From IMG/VR virus record IMGVR_UViG_3300043436_005817, positions 1-28,928 of that record: a DNA stretch of 28,928 nt; one strand, 5' to 3'. This document shows, in pieces, positions 21,267 through 28,766 of this stretch. Within the stretch, counting starts at the first letter, position 1. The number at the start of each line of letters is the position of its first letter. The notes under the pieces are model-generated. The model ran no database searches and had not been told where the DNA came from. It saw only the letters and a list, made by a program, of their open reading frames with translations. The position numbers and the translations under genes were made by a program. The stretch comes from a virus.

Positions 21267-23766
21267 TTGGACCGGCGGCGGTAAGGAGGGTCTGTCGGAC
21301 TATGGCCTCTATGTGAAGGCCGAGCGGCTCAATGGCCGCGTCCCGCTCTCCTATGAGGCGCGCGAGGCGAAGAAGATCGCCGACGCCACGCCTTGGGTGC
21401 TCAACGAAGAGGCGCCGGACTGGGATCCGGATGTCGAGTATCTGCGCAAAGCAGTCGTGCGCTATGCCGGCTCGCTCTGGCTGGCTCGGCAAAGCAGCAC
21501 TGGCGTCGAGCCGGAAAGGGACGGCGACACCTGGCTGCAACTGATCCCCGGCATCGATCAGTCCAAGTTCGATGAACTGCTGGAGGAAGCTGACGCGCGG
21601 GTGGCGCAAGCCGCCGTGCAGGCCGGCATCGCACAGGGTGCCGCGACCGGCGCGCTTGCGACGAAGAGCCAAATTGATGTCATTGCCGGGCAGGTTGGGG
21701 CCGCCGCCGCTTCGGTCGGGCGCTATGACAGCATTGCGGATGGTCTCGCCGCAACCACCAATGGTCAGTCCTTCTATGTCCCGACCGGCAACTATCTCCG
21801 CGCGTACAAGAACGTGGCGGGCGTCGAGCAGGCGCAGCCGGCGATGGATACCTACACCCGACAGGGCGTCAACGCCGTGTCACGCCGACCCGCGCACGCG
21901 ATCTTCGCAGCGGCCGGCCTGATCGGCGCCACCGTGGCGATTGGGACCGCGCTGGTCGGCGCCACGACGCTGGACGGGCGCAAGCTGGGCGAAGATCGCG
22001 CCTACACCGCTAAGGCGATCGGCGTGGCCGAGCCTCGCCGCGTATTGCCTTTTGCGGGCCTCGCTACCGCCACCTTCGGCAACGGCATGCTGATGACCGG
22101 CTCGACCATTGCCGGCGCCCAGATCACCGGGCCCACTGCCGTCACTCGCCGCGCCAGCGAGCCGCGCACCATCTTCGCGGCCGGCGGCGTGGTGTCGGGC
22201 GAATGGGATCGTGGTACGACCTTGCTCTCGGGCCGCACGATCGTAGGCGCGGCGATCAATTCGGGCGGCGGCGGTTCGGGCGGCGCGAACACCGAGCCGG
22301 AAACCCCGGTCGGTGGCGTGGAAACGCGCGCGGTAATCGATCCGCAGACCGGCCGGTCGCTCAACCAGCTCTGGCTCCGTCGTTCCGAGGGGGCCTATAC
22401 CAAGCTGACGGACGGCCCCTATGCCACCAGCCTCATCGGCATCAGCGGTCCCGGCGCGGCGACGCTCTATCGGCGCGGGGCGGTCAACGCGGTAAAGTGG
22501 CGCGCGACGCCGATCGGCTCTGCGGCGAAGGACCGTCCGCGTCGGCTGTATCTGTTCCTCGGCACGGGCCAGTCCCTTCGCTTGGGCCATACAGACGCGG
22601 CGCAGGAGCCGCTGCCCGCTTGGCGCGGCAACGTCCATGAGCGCGCCTATATGTTCGACAGCTCTGCCGTGGACGGGCTGGACCGTGGCCCGCGCGTGCA
22701 GGTGGTGTTCGACCGTAATCTGGTCGTCGCCGACGCGCAGTTCAGCCGCCGCGTGCCGCTGCATGGCGCGCCACATGCGGGCAACCTCAACCACGCGCAG
22801 ACCTCGTCTGAAGCCATGGGCCTCGCGTTCCTCGGGCAGCACGCGCACTGGCAGGACGAGGCGCTTTTCGTCGTCATCGGCACGGGCGCGACCGGCGTGT
22901 CTTACTTCACGCCCGGCAGCGCGCATTTCCAGTCGATCGAGAAGGCGATCGATGCCGCCGCCGCGCGGGTCGCAGCCTACAACGCCGTGTCCGCCAATGC
23001 GATGGAATTGCACGTCATCTCGGACGCCCAGCAGGGCGAGGAGGACAATGTCCTGGGCACCAGCCAGGCGAGCTACGTTTCGCAGTGGACGGCCATCATC
23101 AACGGTATTGCAGCGAAGGTAGCCGCAGTGGGCGGCACCTATCGCGGCCATATCTTCGCCCAGTGCCATCAGGTGCCCGGAAGCCAGCTGACCGAGGTCG
23201 GGATGGCGACCTACGGTCAGGCTGAACTGGTCCGCACAGGCATCGCGATGGCCGTGCCGGTCTATCCCATGCTGCCGGGCGGCAACGCGACGCACCTGTG
23301 GCCGCTGACCTATTTGCCGCTCGGGTGCAGCCTCGCCTATGCGGCGGCGGAGCGGATCAACGGCGTTAATCCTTCCGTCTATGTGAAGGAGACGGACGCC
23401 AAGCTCCAGCCCGGCGGCACCTCCACCCTCGTCACCATCACCGGCGGTACCGGGCCGTTCAACTTCGACACGACCACGATCCCGAACGCAGCCGATGGCA
23501 ACTACGGCATCCGCGCCAAGGACAATGCGGGTGCTCTCGCAGTCAGCAGTGTGACGTGGAGCGGGCAGCGCCAGTTCATGGTCAACCACGCCGCCACAAC
23601 GCTGGGGCAGGCTCCGAAGCTGGAACTCGGCACGCGCGGCACCGGGCAGTTGCCGACTGCCACCGCGACCCGCCTCAACATCCGCGATGCCAGCGCTTGG
23701 CCGTGCGCCGCCACCGGGCAAATCGTGTCCGGGTGGCTCCTTTGCGACACCATCCCGATTACCTGA
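21253..23766 (+). CDS. Tail fibre/spike with SGNH esterase-like domain
   Basis: 837 residues from ATG 21253 with GGGAGGAA just upstream. N-terminal segments (residues 1-140) include DWDPDVEYLRKAVVRYAGSLWLARQSS, an attachment module common in fibres, here with a helical stretch. A Gly/Ala-rich beta shaft follows (about 205-360). From about residue 430 an SGNH/sialate-O-acetylesterase-like domain begins with LFLGTGQSLRLG (Ser441), with a candidate His at NATHLW (His681). The usual Asp of the DxxH block is Asn-like here, so activity is uncertain. The C-terminal 130 residues are beta-rich. It likely binds, and perhaps deacylates, surface polysaccharide. Confidence 0.75.
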   Translation: MNEFDWTGGGKEGLSDYGLYVKAERLNGRVPLSYEAREAKKIADATPWVLNEEAPDWDPDVEYLRKAVVRYAGSLWLARQSSTGVEPERDGDTWLQLIPGIDQSKFDELLEEADARVAQAAVQAGIAQGAATGALATKSQIDVIAGQVGAAAASVGRYDSIADGLAATTNGQSFYVPTGNYLRAYKNVAGVEQAQPAMDTYTRQGVNAVSRRPAHAIFAAAGLIGATVAIGTALVGATTLDGRKLGEDRAYTAKAIGVAEPRRVLPFAGLATATFGNGMLMTGSTIAGAQITGPTAVTRRASEPRTIFAAGGVVSGEWDRGTTLLSGRTIVGAAINSGGGGSGGANTEPETPVGGVETRAVIDPQTGRSLNQLWLRRSEGAYTKLTDGPYATSLIGISGPGAATLYRRGAVNAVKWRATPIGSAAKDRPRRLYLFLGTGQSLRLGHTDAAQEPLPAWRGNVHERAYMFDSSAVDGLDRGPRVQVVFDRNLVVADAQFSRRVPLHGAPHAGNLNHAQTSSEAMGLAFLGQHAHWQDEALFVVIGTGATGVSYFTPGSAHFQSIEKAIDAAAARVAAYNAVSANAMELHVISDAQQGEEDNVLGTSQASYVSQWTAIINGIAAKVAAVGGTYRGHIFAQCHQVPGSQLTEVGMATYGQAELVRTGIAMAVPVYPMLPGGNATHLWPLTYLPLGCSLAYAAAERINGVNPSVYVKETDAKLQPGGTSTLVTITGGTGPFNFDTTTIPNAADGNYGIRAKDNAGALAVSSVTWSGQRQFMVNHAATTLGQAPKLELGTRGTGQLPTATATRLNIRDASAWPCAATGQIVSGWLLCDTIPIT

Positions 23767-23777
23767 AAGGACCGAAC

Positions 23778-24842
23778 ATGGGTGAACTCGTTGCGTCCCG
23801 CCTTCTCACCGTTAACCACCGGGCCGGCGCTTCCACGGCCGGCGTCAGCGTGCCTATCCTGTCGAAGTATGACACCGATGCCGAGGACAGCTTCGCGCGC
23901 GCCACCGCGCCCTACCTGTCGCTCTATTGGGAAGCGGGCCGGAACGAGGGTAAGGACATTCCGTCCTATGCCGGCGCGCCGACCGACAATTTCGACGCGG
24001 TCTATTCCGGCGCATCGGCCAAGGTCTTCAGCGGCGCCGGGCGCCTGCTGACGCAGTGCGCGGACGGCAAGCTGGCACTCGTCGGCTCGCTGCTGGGGAC
24101 CAGCTTCTCGGCGACCCGCGCCAGCGGCTCGAACGTGCTTACCGGCGTCTCGTCGATCGCCTATCTCGTCATCGGCCAGGGCATCAGCGGCACGGGCATC
24201 CCGGGCGGCGCCACGATCGACGCCATTGATGCCGCCGCCGCCACGGTCACCCTGTCGGTTCCCGCGACCGCGTCCGGCACCAGCACCCTCACTGCTGCGG
24301 CGTTGGCGAACGATGCGGGTCATGCCATTGTGGCGACGACGCCGCTCATCACGTCCACCGAGGACTGGACGATCCTCATGGTGATCGAGCCTCAGATCGT
24401 GAGCGGCACGCAGGTCATTCTCTCGACCGCCACCTATCCGGCGCTCAATCGCGTCGCGATCAAGATCGCCACGACGGGCGTCGTCGCGGTCGATAACGGT
24501 GCGGCGACCCCGGAGAACGCGCAGGCGAACGTCGGCATCGCCAATGGCGTCCGGTCGCTCTTCTGGGTCAGCTTCAAGGCTTCGACCAAGCAGGTGCTGA
24601 TTGGAGGCCGGAACGCGACGCCTGCGGGATCGACGACGTGGGCCAACGGCTTCGCGGCGTCTGTCGGCGGCGCGGGCGAGACGATCGGCGGCGTCCCAAA
24701 CACGGTTGGCGGCATCCAGCAGGCCGGCCAGGCGCTGATCCTCATGCGCGCGAAGATCCCGGCATTCGCGGCCGATGTGCCCGAACTGCAGACCATCCTT
24801 GATGCCCATGCCGTGAAATTCGGCGGGAACGGTCTCAACTGA
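23778..24842 (+). CDS. Fibre-associated structural protein (LamG-like beta domain)
   Basis: 354 residues; AAAGGA precedes ATG 23778. The middle holds a beta module (SGSNVLTGVSSIAYLVIGQG, then GTGIPGGATIDAIDAAAATV) of a kind repeated in various phage virion proteins. The C-terminal half (TSTEDWTILMVIEPQIVSG, RVAIKIATTGVVAVDNG, GRNATPAGSTTW) looks like a concanavalin/LamG-type jelly roll that could bind sugar. Placed after the large fibre gene and before lysis, it is probably a fibre tip or side component. Ala/Gly/Thr-rich composition throughout. Confidence 0.6.
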   Translation: MGELVASRLLTVNHRAGASTAGVSVPILSKYDTDAEDSFARATAPYLSLYWEAGRNEGKDIPSYAGAPTDNFDAVYSGASAKVFSGAGRLLTQCADGKLALVGSLLGTSFSATRASGSNVLTGVSSIAYLVIGQGISGTGIPGGATIDAIDAAAATVTLSVPATASGTSTLTAAALANDAGHAIVATTPLITSTEDWTILMVIEPQIVSGTQVILSTATYPALNRVAIKIATTGVVAVDNGAATPENAQANVGIANGVRSLFWVSFKASTKQVLIGGRNATPAGSTTWANGFAASVGGAGETIGGVPNTVGGIQQAGQALILMRAKIPAFAADVPELQTILDAHAVKFGGNGLN

Positions 24843-24870
24843 TCCGCGTGCAATCGTAGGAGCATCGACC

Positions 24871-25422
24871 ATGCTGACAGCGATCTACGGGGCCGCGCAG
24901 AGCGTCGCGGCGCGGGCAGTGGCGGAAGGGCCGGAAACGTCGGTCCCTCCGTCCTTCAACGACGGGGCATCGCTCTACCTGTTCAACCTGTTCCTCATGA
25001 CCGCTACGACCTTTCTCGGCGCGATGATGGTGGGGAAGCAGGCGAGCCGGATATGGTCGCAGCGCTATTACGACCATCCGCTCGACCCGGTCACGATCTA
25101 TCGGGCCATCACGCTGTTCGCCGGCATCGGCATCACTCTGCGGTGCGGTGCCGAGGCGATGTTCCTTTGGGGCTGGAGCCCGCACGACATCGTCACGACC
25201 GCGCGCGTCAGCATGGCGAAGCGCTGGCTCGATCCGATTGCCGTGGGCTGCGGCCTCATGTGGATGTCTCTCGTCGTGCTGGGCGAGCCCGGCCTTGAAC
25301 ATCAGCTGCGCAAGGCGCCGCTTCCGGTGGACATGTGGTCGCGCTGGCCGGCGCTCGCCCGCGCCCTTCTCGTCATCATTTTCAGCTTCATTGCGGCGCT
25401 CGCGGCGGTATGCCTGCGGTGA
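24871..25422 (+). CDS. Membrane protein of the lysis region, four predicted TM helices
   Basis: 183 residues. Hydrophobic segments at about 33-55 (ASLYLFNLFLMTATTFLGAM), 76-100, 119-138 (LDPIAVGCGLMWMSLVVLG) and 162-182 (ARALLVIIFSFIAALAAVCL). The start lies 29 bases after the fibre gene, with TAGGAG upstream. It stands immediately before the holin-like gene and two genes before the endolysin. It may be a holin partner (antiholin) or a moron membrane protein. No family is recognised. Confidence 0.6.
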   Translation: MLTAIYGAAQSVAARAVAEGPETSVPPSFNDGASLYLFNLFLMTATTFLGAMMVGKQASRIWSQRYYDHPLDPVTIYRAITLFAGIGITLRCGAEAMFLWGWSPHDIVTTARVSMAKRWLDPIAVGCGLMWMSLVVLGEPGLEHQLRKAPLPVDMWSRWPALARALLVIIFSFIAALAAVCLR

Positions 25423-25802
25423 GACTGCTCGCCGGCGCGGGGGCCGTCGCTATGACTTCTATCGCATCGCGCGAACCAGTTATCTGGTGGATATTCGGCG
25501 AGCCTTTTCACGCCGGTCCTACCATCGTCTGCATCTGCGCCGTCATCATCACCCGCGTCATCATCGGCCTCCAGGCGAAGGGCCGCGCGCAGTGGGTGCT
25601 CGACTGCGCGATCACCCTGCTCTGCCTGCTGGTGACCGTGCTGTGGGTACAGGCGCAGGGCCTTGAGCTGCTCGCCGCCGGCATAACCGGCATCGGCATC
25701 GGCTCGCTCGGCGCGGGCGTGATCGGCTTTGCGAAATCGCAGGTCGGCGGGCGCTTCAAGAAGGCGATGGACGCCTTTCTCGGCACTGACGTCAAACCCT
25801 GA
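25410..25802 (+). CDS. Putative holin, three predicted TM helices
   Basis: 130 residues from ATG 25410. GTG 25419 (GTGA overlap) and ATG 25452 are alternatives, and no start has a strong ribosome site. TM segments at about 36-55 (AGPTIVCICAVIITRVIIGL), 62-80 (WVLDCAITLLCLLVTVLWV) and 85-107 (LELLAAGITGIGIGSLGAGV), with a basic C-terminal tail (GRFKKAMDAF). Size, topology and position right before the endolysin suit a class I-like holin, which opens the inner membrane. Holins are poorly conserved, so this rests on context. Confidence 0.65.
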   Translation: MPAVRLLAGAGAVAMTSIASREPVIWWIFGEPFHAGPTIVCICAVIITRVIIGLQAKGRAQWVLDCAITLLCLLVTVLWVQAQGLELLAAGITGIGIGSLGAGVIGFAKSQVGGRFKKAMDAFLGTDVKP

Positions 25803-25813
25803 AGGACATCACC

Positions 25814-26500
25814 ATGGATCAGGTTTCGCTCCAGCGGCGCTTGGCGTCGCTCGGCTATTACGCTGGCGCGCTCGATGGCAAGATCGGGCCGATCAGCAAG
25901 GCAGCGATCCTCGCATGCCTTACGGACGGCCCTGACCATCCGATCACGGCCGACGACATCGCGATTGCAGCGCACGACCTGGGCGTCGAGCCGGCGAAGG
26001 TGTGGGCGGTCTATGACGTCGAATCGACCGGCTTGCCGTTCAGCGACGGCCGGCCTACGATCCTGTTCGAGCCGCACCGCTTCAGCCGGGCGACCGGGCA
26101 CCGCTTCGACAAGAGCCATCCGACGCTGTCGTCGCGCAGCTGGAACCGCACGCTCTATCCGCGCGCGCAGGCCGGGCGCTGGCAGCAGATGCTAGACGCG
26201 GTGGCGCTGGACGTCGATGCCGGCTTTGCGAGCGCCAGCTATGGCGGCTTCCAGATCCTCGGCGAGAATTATGCCGTCTGCGACGCGCCCGACCCGTGGT
26301 CGTTCGCATGGCGCCAGGCGCAGACGGAGGGCGACCAGCTGGAGGCGTTCGTCCGCTTCGTCGTCGGCCGGAGCCTGAAGGGAGCCCTTCAGCGCGGCGA
26401 CTGGGCGGCCTTCGCCAAGGGCTACAACGGCACCGCCTACCGCGAGAACAAATACGACACCCGGCTCGCCGCCGCCTACGCGAAGCGGCGCGATCGATGA
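25814..26500 (+). CDS. Endolysin: N-acetylmuramidase with peptidoglycan-binding domain
   Basis: 228 residues. Residues 1-55 form a peptidoglycan-binding domain (SLQRRLASLGYYAGALDGKI, IGPISKAAI). Residues about 60-225 match the N-acetylmuramidase family (once DUF3380). The catalytic Glu is Glu70 in AVYDVESTGLPF. Also seen are TILFEPHRFSRATGHRFD, a SASYGGFQILGENY segment, and an ending with AFAKGYNGTAYRENKYDTRLAAAY. It cleaves the glycan backbone. There is no signal peptide, so it needs the upstream holin to reach the wall. It follows the holin by 11 bases. Confidence 0.9.
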   Translation: MDQVSLQRRLASLGYYAGALDGKIGPISKAAILACLTDGPDHPITADDIAIAAHDLGVEPAKVWAVYDVESTGLPFSDGRPTILFEPHRFSRATGHRFDKSHPTLSSRSWNRTLYPRAQAGRWQQMLDAVALDVDAGFASASYGGFQILGENYAVCDAPDPWSFAWRQAQTEGDQLEAFVRFVVGRSLKGALQRGDWAAFAKGYNGTAYRENKYDTRLAAAYAKRRDR

Positions 26501-26655
26501 GGCGCGCCGCCGCCCTGCTCATTCTGTGCGGCCTCGCTGGCTGCGCGACGCCCGCTATCGACTGCGTCACCGCCAGCCGCGTGCGCGCCGCCGCCGTTGC
26601 CACGGTCGCCATCATCGACCGGGCCTGCCCGGCAACCATCGAAGGAGTGCTATAG
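26497..26655 (+). CDS. Short lipoprotein, possible lysis (Rz1-like) function
   Basis: 52 residues, in a 4-bp ATGA overlap with the endolysin. The signal peptide MRRAAALLILCGLAGC carries a lipobox (LAGC, Cys16). Only about 37 residues follow, with two more Cys (IDCVTAS, DRACPAT). The position after the endolysin is that of an outer-membrane spanin (lambda Rz1, 60 residues). However, no inner-membrane spanin partner with an N-terminal TM and coiled coil is evident nearby, and the mature part is not proline-rich. It is below usual gene-calling sizes but well supported by its start and lipobox. Confidence 0.65.
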   Translation: MRRAAALLILCGLAGCATPAIDCVTASRVRAAAVATVAIIDRACPATIEGVL

Positions 26656-26916
26656 ATGGCCCAAGGTTTCCCCGACATCAGTCTCTCCGGCGAATGGCAG
26701 GACATCACGCAGATGGCCGGCTACACGTCGATCGCCAACCAGACTGTCACGCTGCAAGCGAAATACGGCTATGCCGCGCTCGTCTATTTCGGCGGCGCAA
26801 GCGCCCCGGCCGGCGTCAGCGGGTTCAAGCTCGCCCCAGACGAATCCTATACCGGCACGTCTGATCATGTCTGGGTCAGGGGTTCCGGGTCTATCGCTAT
26901 CGGGCTGGAGGACTGA
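26656..26916 (+). CDS. Small beta-rich phage protein, unknown
   Basis: 86 residues; AAGGAG lies about ten bases before ATG 26656, which adjoins the stop of the lipoprotein gene. Mostly beta strands (QTVTLQAKYGYAALVYFGGA, SDHVWVRGSGSIAIGLE), similar in style to small virion surface or fibre-cap proteins. It precedes the second SGNH gene by only three bases, so the two are probably made together and may interact. No family is recognised. Confidence 0.6.
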   Translation: MAQGFPDISLSGEWQDITQMAGYTSIANQTVTLQAKYGYAALVYFGGASAPAGVSGFKLAPDESYTGTSDHVWVRGSGSIAIGLED

Positions 26917-26919
26917 TCC

Positions 26920-28290
26920 ATGGGCACGGTCAATCCCGGGCGCTTCGCCAAGGGCGCAGCGAACAAGTGGGCCTCGTCTCGCGTCCTGCCGCTGGGCGGC
27001 GCGTGTGGCGACAGCATCACGTCGCCGGATGCCGGCGGCGGCGGCACGAACATCCTCAAGGGCGTCAACGGCTATATGGCGTGGGCGCTGGTGCTCTGCG
27101 GCCAGCGCGTGAAGTGCCCGGTCCCCGCGTATACGCAGGGCAATCCGAGCCAGGAGACGAGCGTTATTCTGGCGAACCTGCCGGCGATGATCGCCGCCAT
27201 GCCCCGCAAGCCGGGCTTCATGGTCATCGAGTGCGGCACCAACAATATCTATCATGACGCGGCGGGCACCGGCGTCGGCTCGTTCGCGTCGATCACCGGC
27301 GACTGGCTGGCGATCGCCAATTACCTGATCAGCCTTGGCATCCGTGTTATCTTCGTGCCGATCCTGCCGCGCGGCGCCGGCTTCTCGACGCTGTTCACGG
27401 CTGCGCAGTTCAACGTCATGGACCGCTGCAATCGCTGGCTGATGAACTTCAGCCAGCAGTCGAGCATGGTGGCGGTGGCGTCGGATTGCCTCCAGCCGAT
27501 GACGGACCCGGCCAGCGTCGGTGCGCAGCCTAAGACGGGCATGATGTACGACGGTACGCATCCGGGCACCCGGGGCGCCTATTATATCGGCAAGGCCATC
27601 GCCCGCATCCTGTCGGCGTGGTTCCCGCCGCTCGACGTGCTGCCCTACAACAACCTGGCCTATTCGGCATCATCGCCCACCGCTAACCTGCTGGTGAACG
27701 GCATGATGGAGGGAACGGGCGGTGTGGTGAGCGCGGCGGCATCGGGCACGGCGACCGGGCAGGCGGCGACGAGCTGGACGGCCGACAACAATCTGGCGGC
27801 CGGATTGACCGCGACGCATTCGCTGGTGACCTCGGCGATCAGCGGCACCCGCATGCACCAGATTGCCTTCACCGGCTCGCATACGGTCGCCGGCTCCAGC
27901 GCCGGCCCGACCTTCGGCTACTATTCCCGCATTCGTCAGAGCGCGGCGCAGGCGGCGCTGGCGGCCGGCGATAGGATCGAGGCACTGATCGCCTTCGAGA
28001 TCGACGCCGGGCAGCAGGGGCTCGCTTTCCCGCAACTCCAGATGCGCTGGAAGGGGTCGAGTAACTACAACACGGACATGCACTCGTCGCATGGCGAGCT
28101 GCCCAACGAGGCTATCGCAGGCGTGCTGCGGACGCCCGAGCACCTGTATCTGCCGACCGAGTTTCCCTTGAATAGCGGGGACCTGATGATGCTCGCCTTC
28201 GCGCACCTCAAGAGCTATCCCGATGGGGCGGTGACCGATGGCGCCACGATCCGGTTCGGCCGGGCTGTGATCCAGAAGGTTGCGGACTAG
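26920..28290 (+). CDS. SGNH/GDSL hydrolase, probable virion-associated polysaccharide esterase
   Basis: 456 residues. The full set of SGNH blocks is visible: GGACGDSITS (catalytic Ser32), ECGTNNIYHD (Asn108/109, oxyanion block III) and YDGTHPGTRG (Asp211, His214). Residues about 260-456 form a beta-rich C-terminal domain, probably carbohydrate-binding (NLLVNGMMEGTGG, HQIAFTGSHTVAGSS). There is no signal peptide, so it would be a virion protein or be released at lysis. SGNH enzymes in phage remove acetyl or other acyl groups from capsule or O-antigen. It is the last + strand phage gene, placed after lysis like a separate receptor module. Its stop overlaps the end of an opposing gene. Confidence 0.85.
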   Translation: MGTVNPGRFAKGAANKWASSRVLPLGGACGDSITSPDAGGGGTNILKGVNGYMAWALVLCGQRVKCPVPAYTQGNPSQETSVILANLPAMIAAMPRKPGFMVIECGTNNIYHDAAGTGVGSFASITGDWLAIANYLISLGIRVIFVPILPRGAGFSTLFTAAQFNVMDRCNRWLMNFSQQSSMVAVASDCLQPMTDPASVGAQPKTGMMYDGTHPGTRGAYYIGKAIARILSAWFPPLDVLPYNNLAYSASSPTANLLVNGMMEGTGGVVSAAASGTATGQAATSWTADNNLAAGLTATHSLVTSAISGTRMHQIAFTGSHTVAGSSAGPTFGYYSRIRQSAAQAALAAGDRIEALIAFEIDAGQQGLAFPQLQMRWKGSSNYNTDMHSSHGELPNEAIAGVLRTPEHLYLPTEFPLNSGDLMMLAFAHLKSYPDGAVTDGATIRFGRAVIQKVAD

Positions 28291-28445
28291 ACACGAGGCG
28301 GGGCGCGCCTCGCCTGCTCTATGAGCCGCCGAACCTCGGCGAACAGGAGAAGTGTCGGGCTATCGTTCACCCCCTGGGCGCGAGCGGCGATGTCGATCAG
28401 GCGCTCGGCCATATCGAGGGGAAGCGGCACGATCTTGTCGGTCAT
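28287..28445 (-). CDS. Small minus-strand gene at the prophage end
   Basis: 52 residues read leftward from ATG at 28445, with GAGG (28456-28453 on the minus strand) seven bases upstream; ATG 28451 is an in-frame alternative. The product is amphipathic and helical: VPLPLDMAERLIDIAARAQG, then SPTLLLFAEVRRLIEQARR, with a basic end. It is below usual length cutoffs. It converges on the SGNH gene, sharing the last bases. It may be a small DNA-binding or regulatory protein expressed in the lysogen. No family is recognised. Confidence 0.55.
   Translation of the reverse strand: MTDKIVPLPLDMAERLIDIAARAQGVNDSPTLLLFAEVRRLIEQARRAPPRV
28294..28312. terminator. Short hairpin between convergent genes
   Basis: CGAGGCG (28294-28300) pairs with CGCCTCG (28306-28312) around a 5-base loop, just after the SGNH stop on the + strand and inside the last codons of the small minus-strand gene. 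There is no U tract in either direction. It may still act as a pause or mRNA end for the late transcript. Confidence 0.35.
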
Positions 28446-28587
28446 GGTCATGCCTCATGTTCGCGCTTCGTTCGCGAGTCGGTCAAGCCCGGCCATTCCG
28501 ACAAATTGTTGAACGCCGCAGGGTAGCGTCCGTGAACAGAACGTGTAACATGTCGGAAGATGCATTGAAATCATGGAGGTTTCCACC

Positions 28588-28634
28588 GACTTTTAATCAG
28601 TAGGTCGCTGGTTCGAACCCAGCTGGACTCACCA
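28588..28634 (+). other. Attachment site (right end): 3' part of tRNA-Lys(TTT)
   Basis: The sequence from 28588 contains the anticodon loop CTTTTAA (28590-28596, anticodon TTT), half of the anticodon stem (TCAGT), a variable loop, T stem GCTGG/CCAGC with loop TTCGAAC, 3' acceptor strand TGGACTC, discriminator A and CCA (28632-28634). No 5' half precedes it: bases upstream do not give a D arm, and one anticodon-stem pair already mismatches at 28587. This is what a phage leaves when it integrates into the 3' end of a tRNA gene. The complete gene should be at the other end, next to the integrase. Confidence 0.85.
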
Positions 28635-28766
28635 GATCGCTCCGAAATGGACAAGATCAGCGCGACCGCGAATCGGGCGCGGCAACATGTCGTTAAATAT
28701 TTGAGACCAGCATCGGCCGTGCGGAGGGCGAGTCGGCAATAGATCGACGGCGCAGGAGTGGTTCAG

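Noticed and set aside
28635-28766. A possible promoter for the host gene around TTGAGA in the segment after the tRNA remnant.
   Set aside because: No -10-like hexamer stands at the right distance; the AAATATTT palindrome nearby is too short to interpret.
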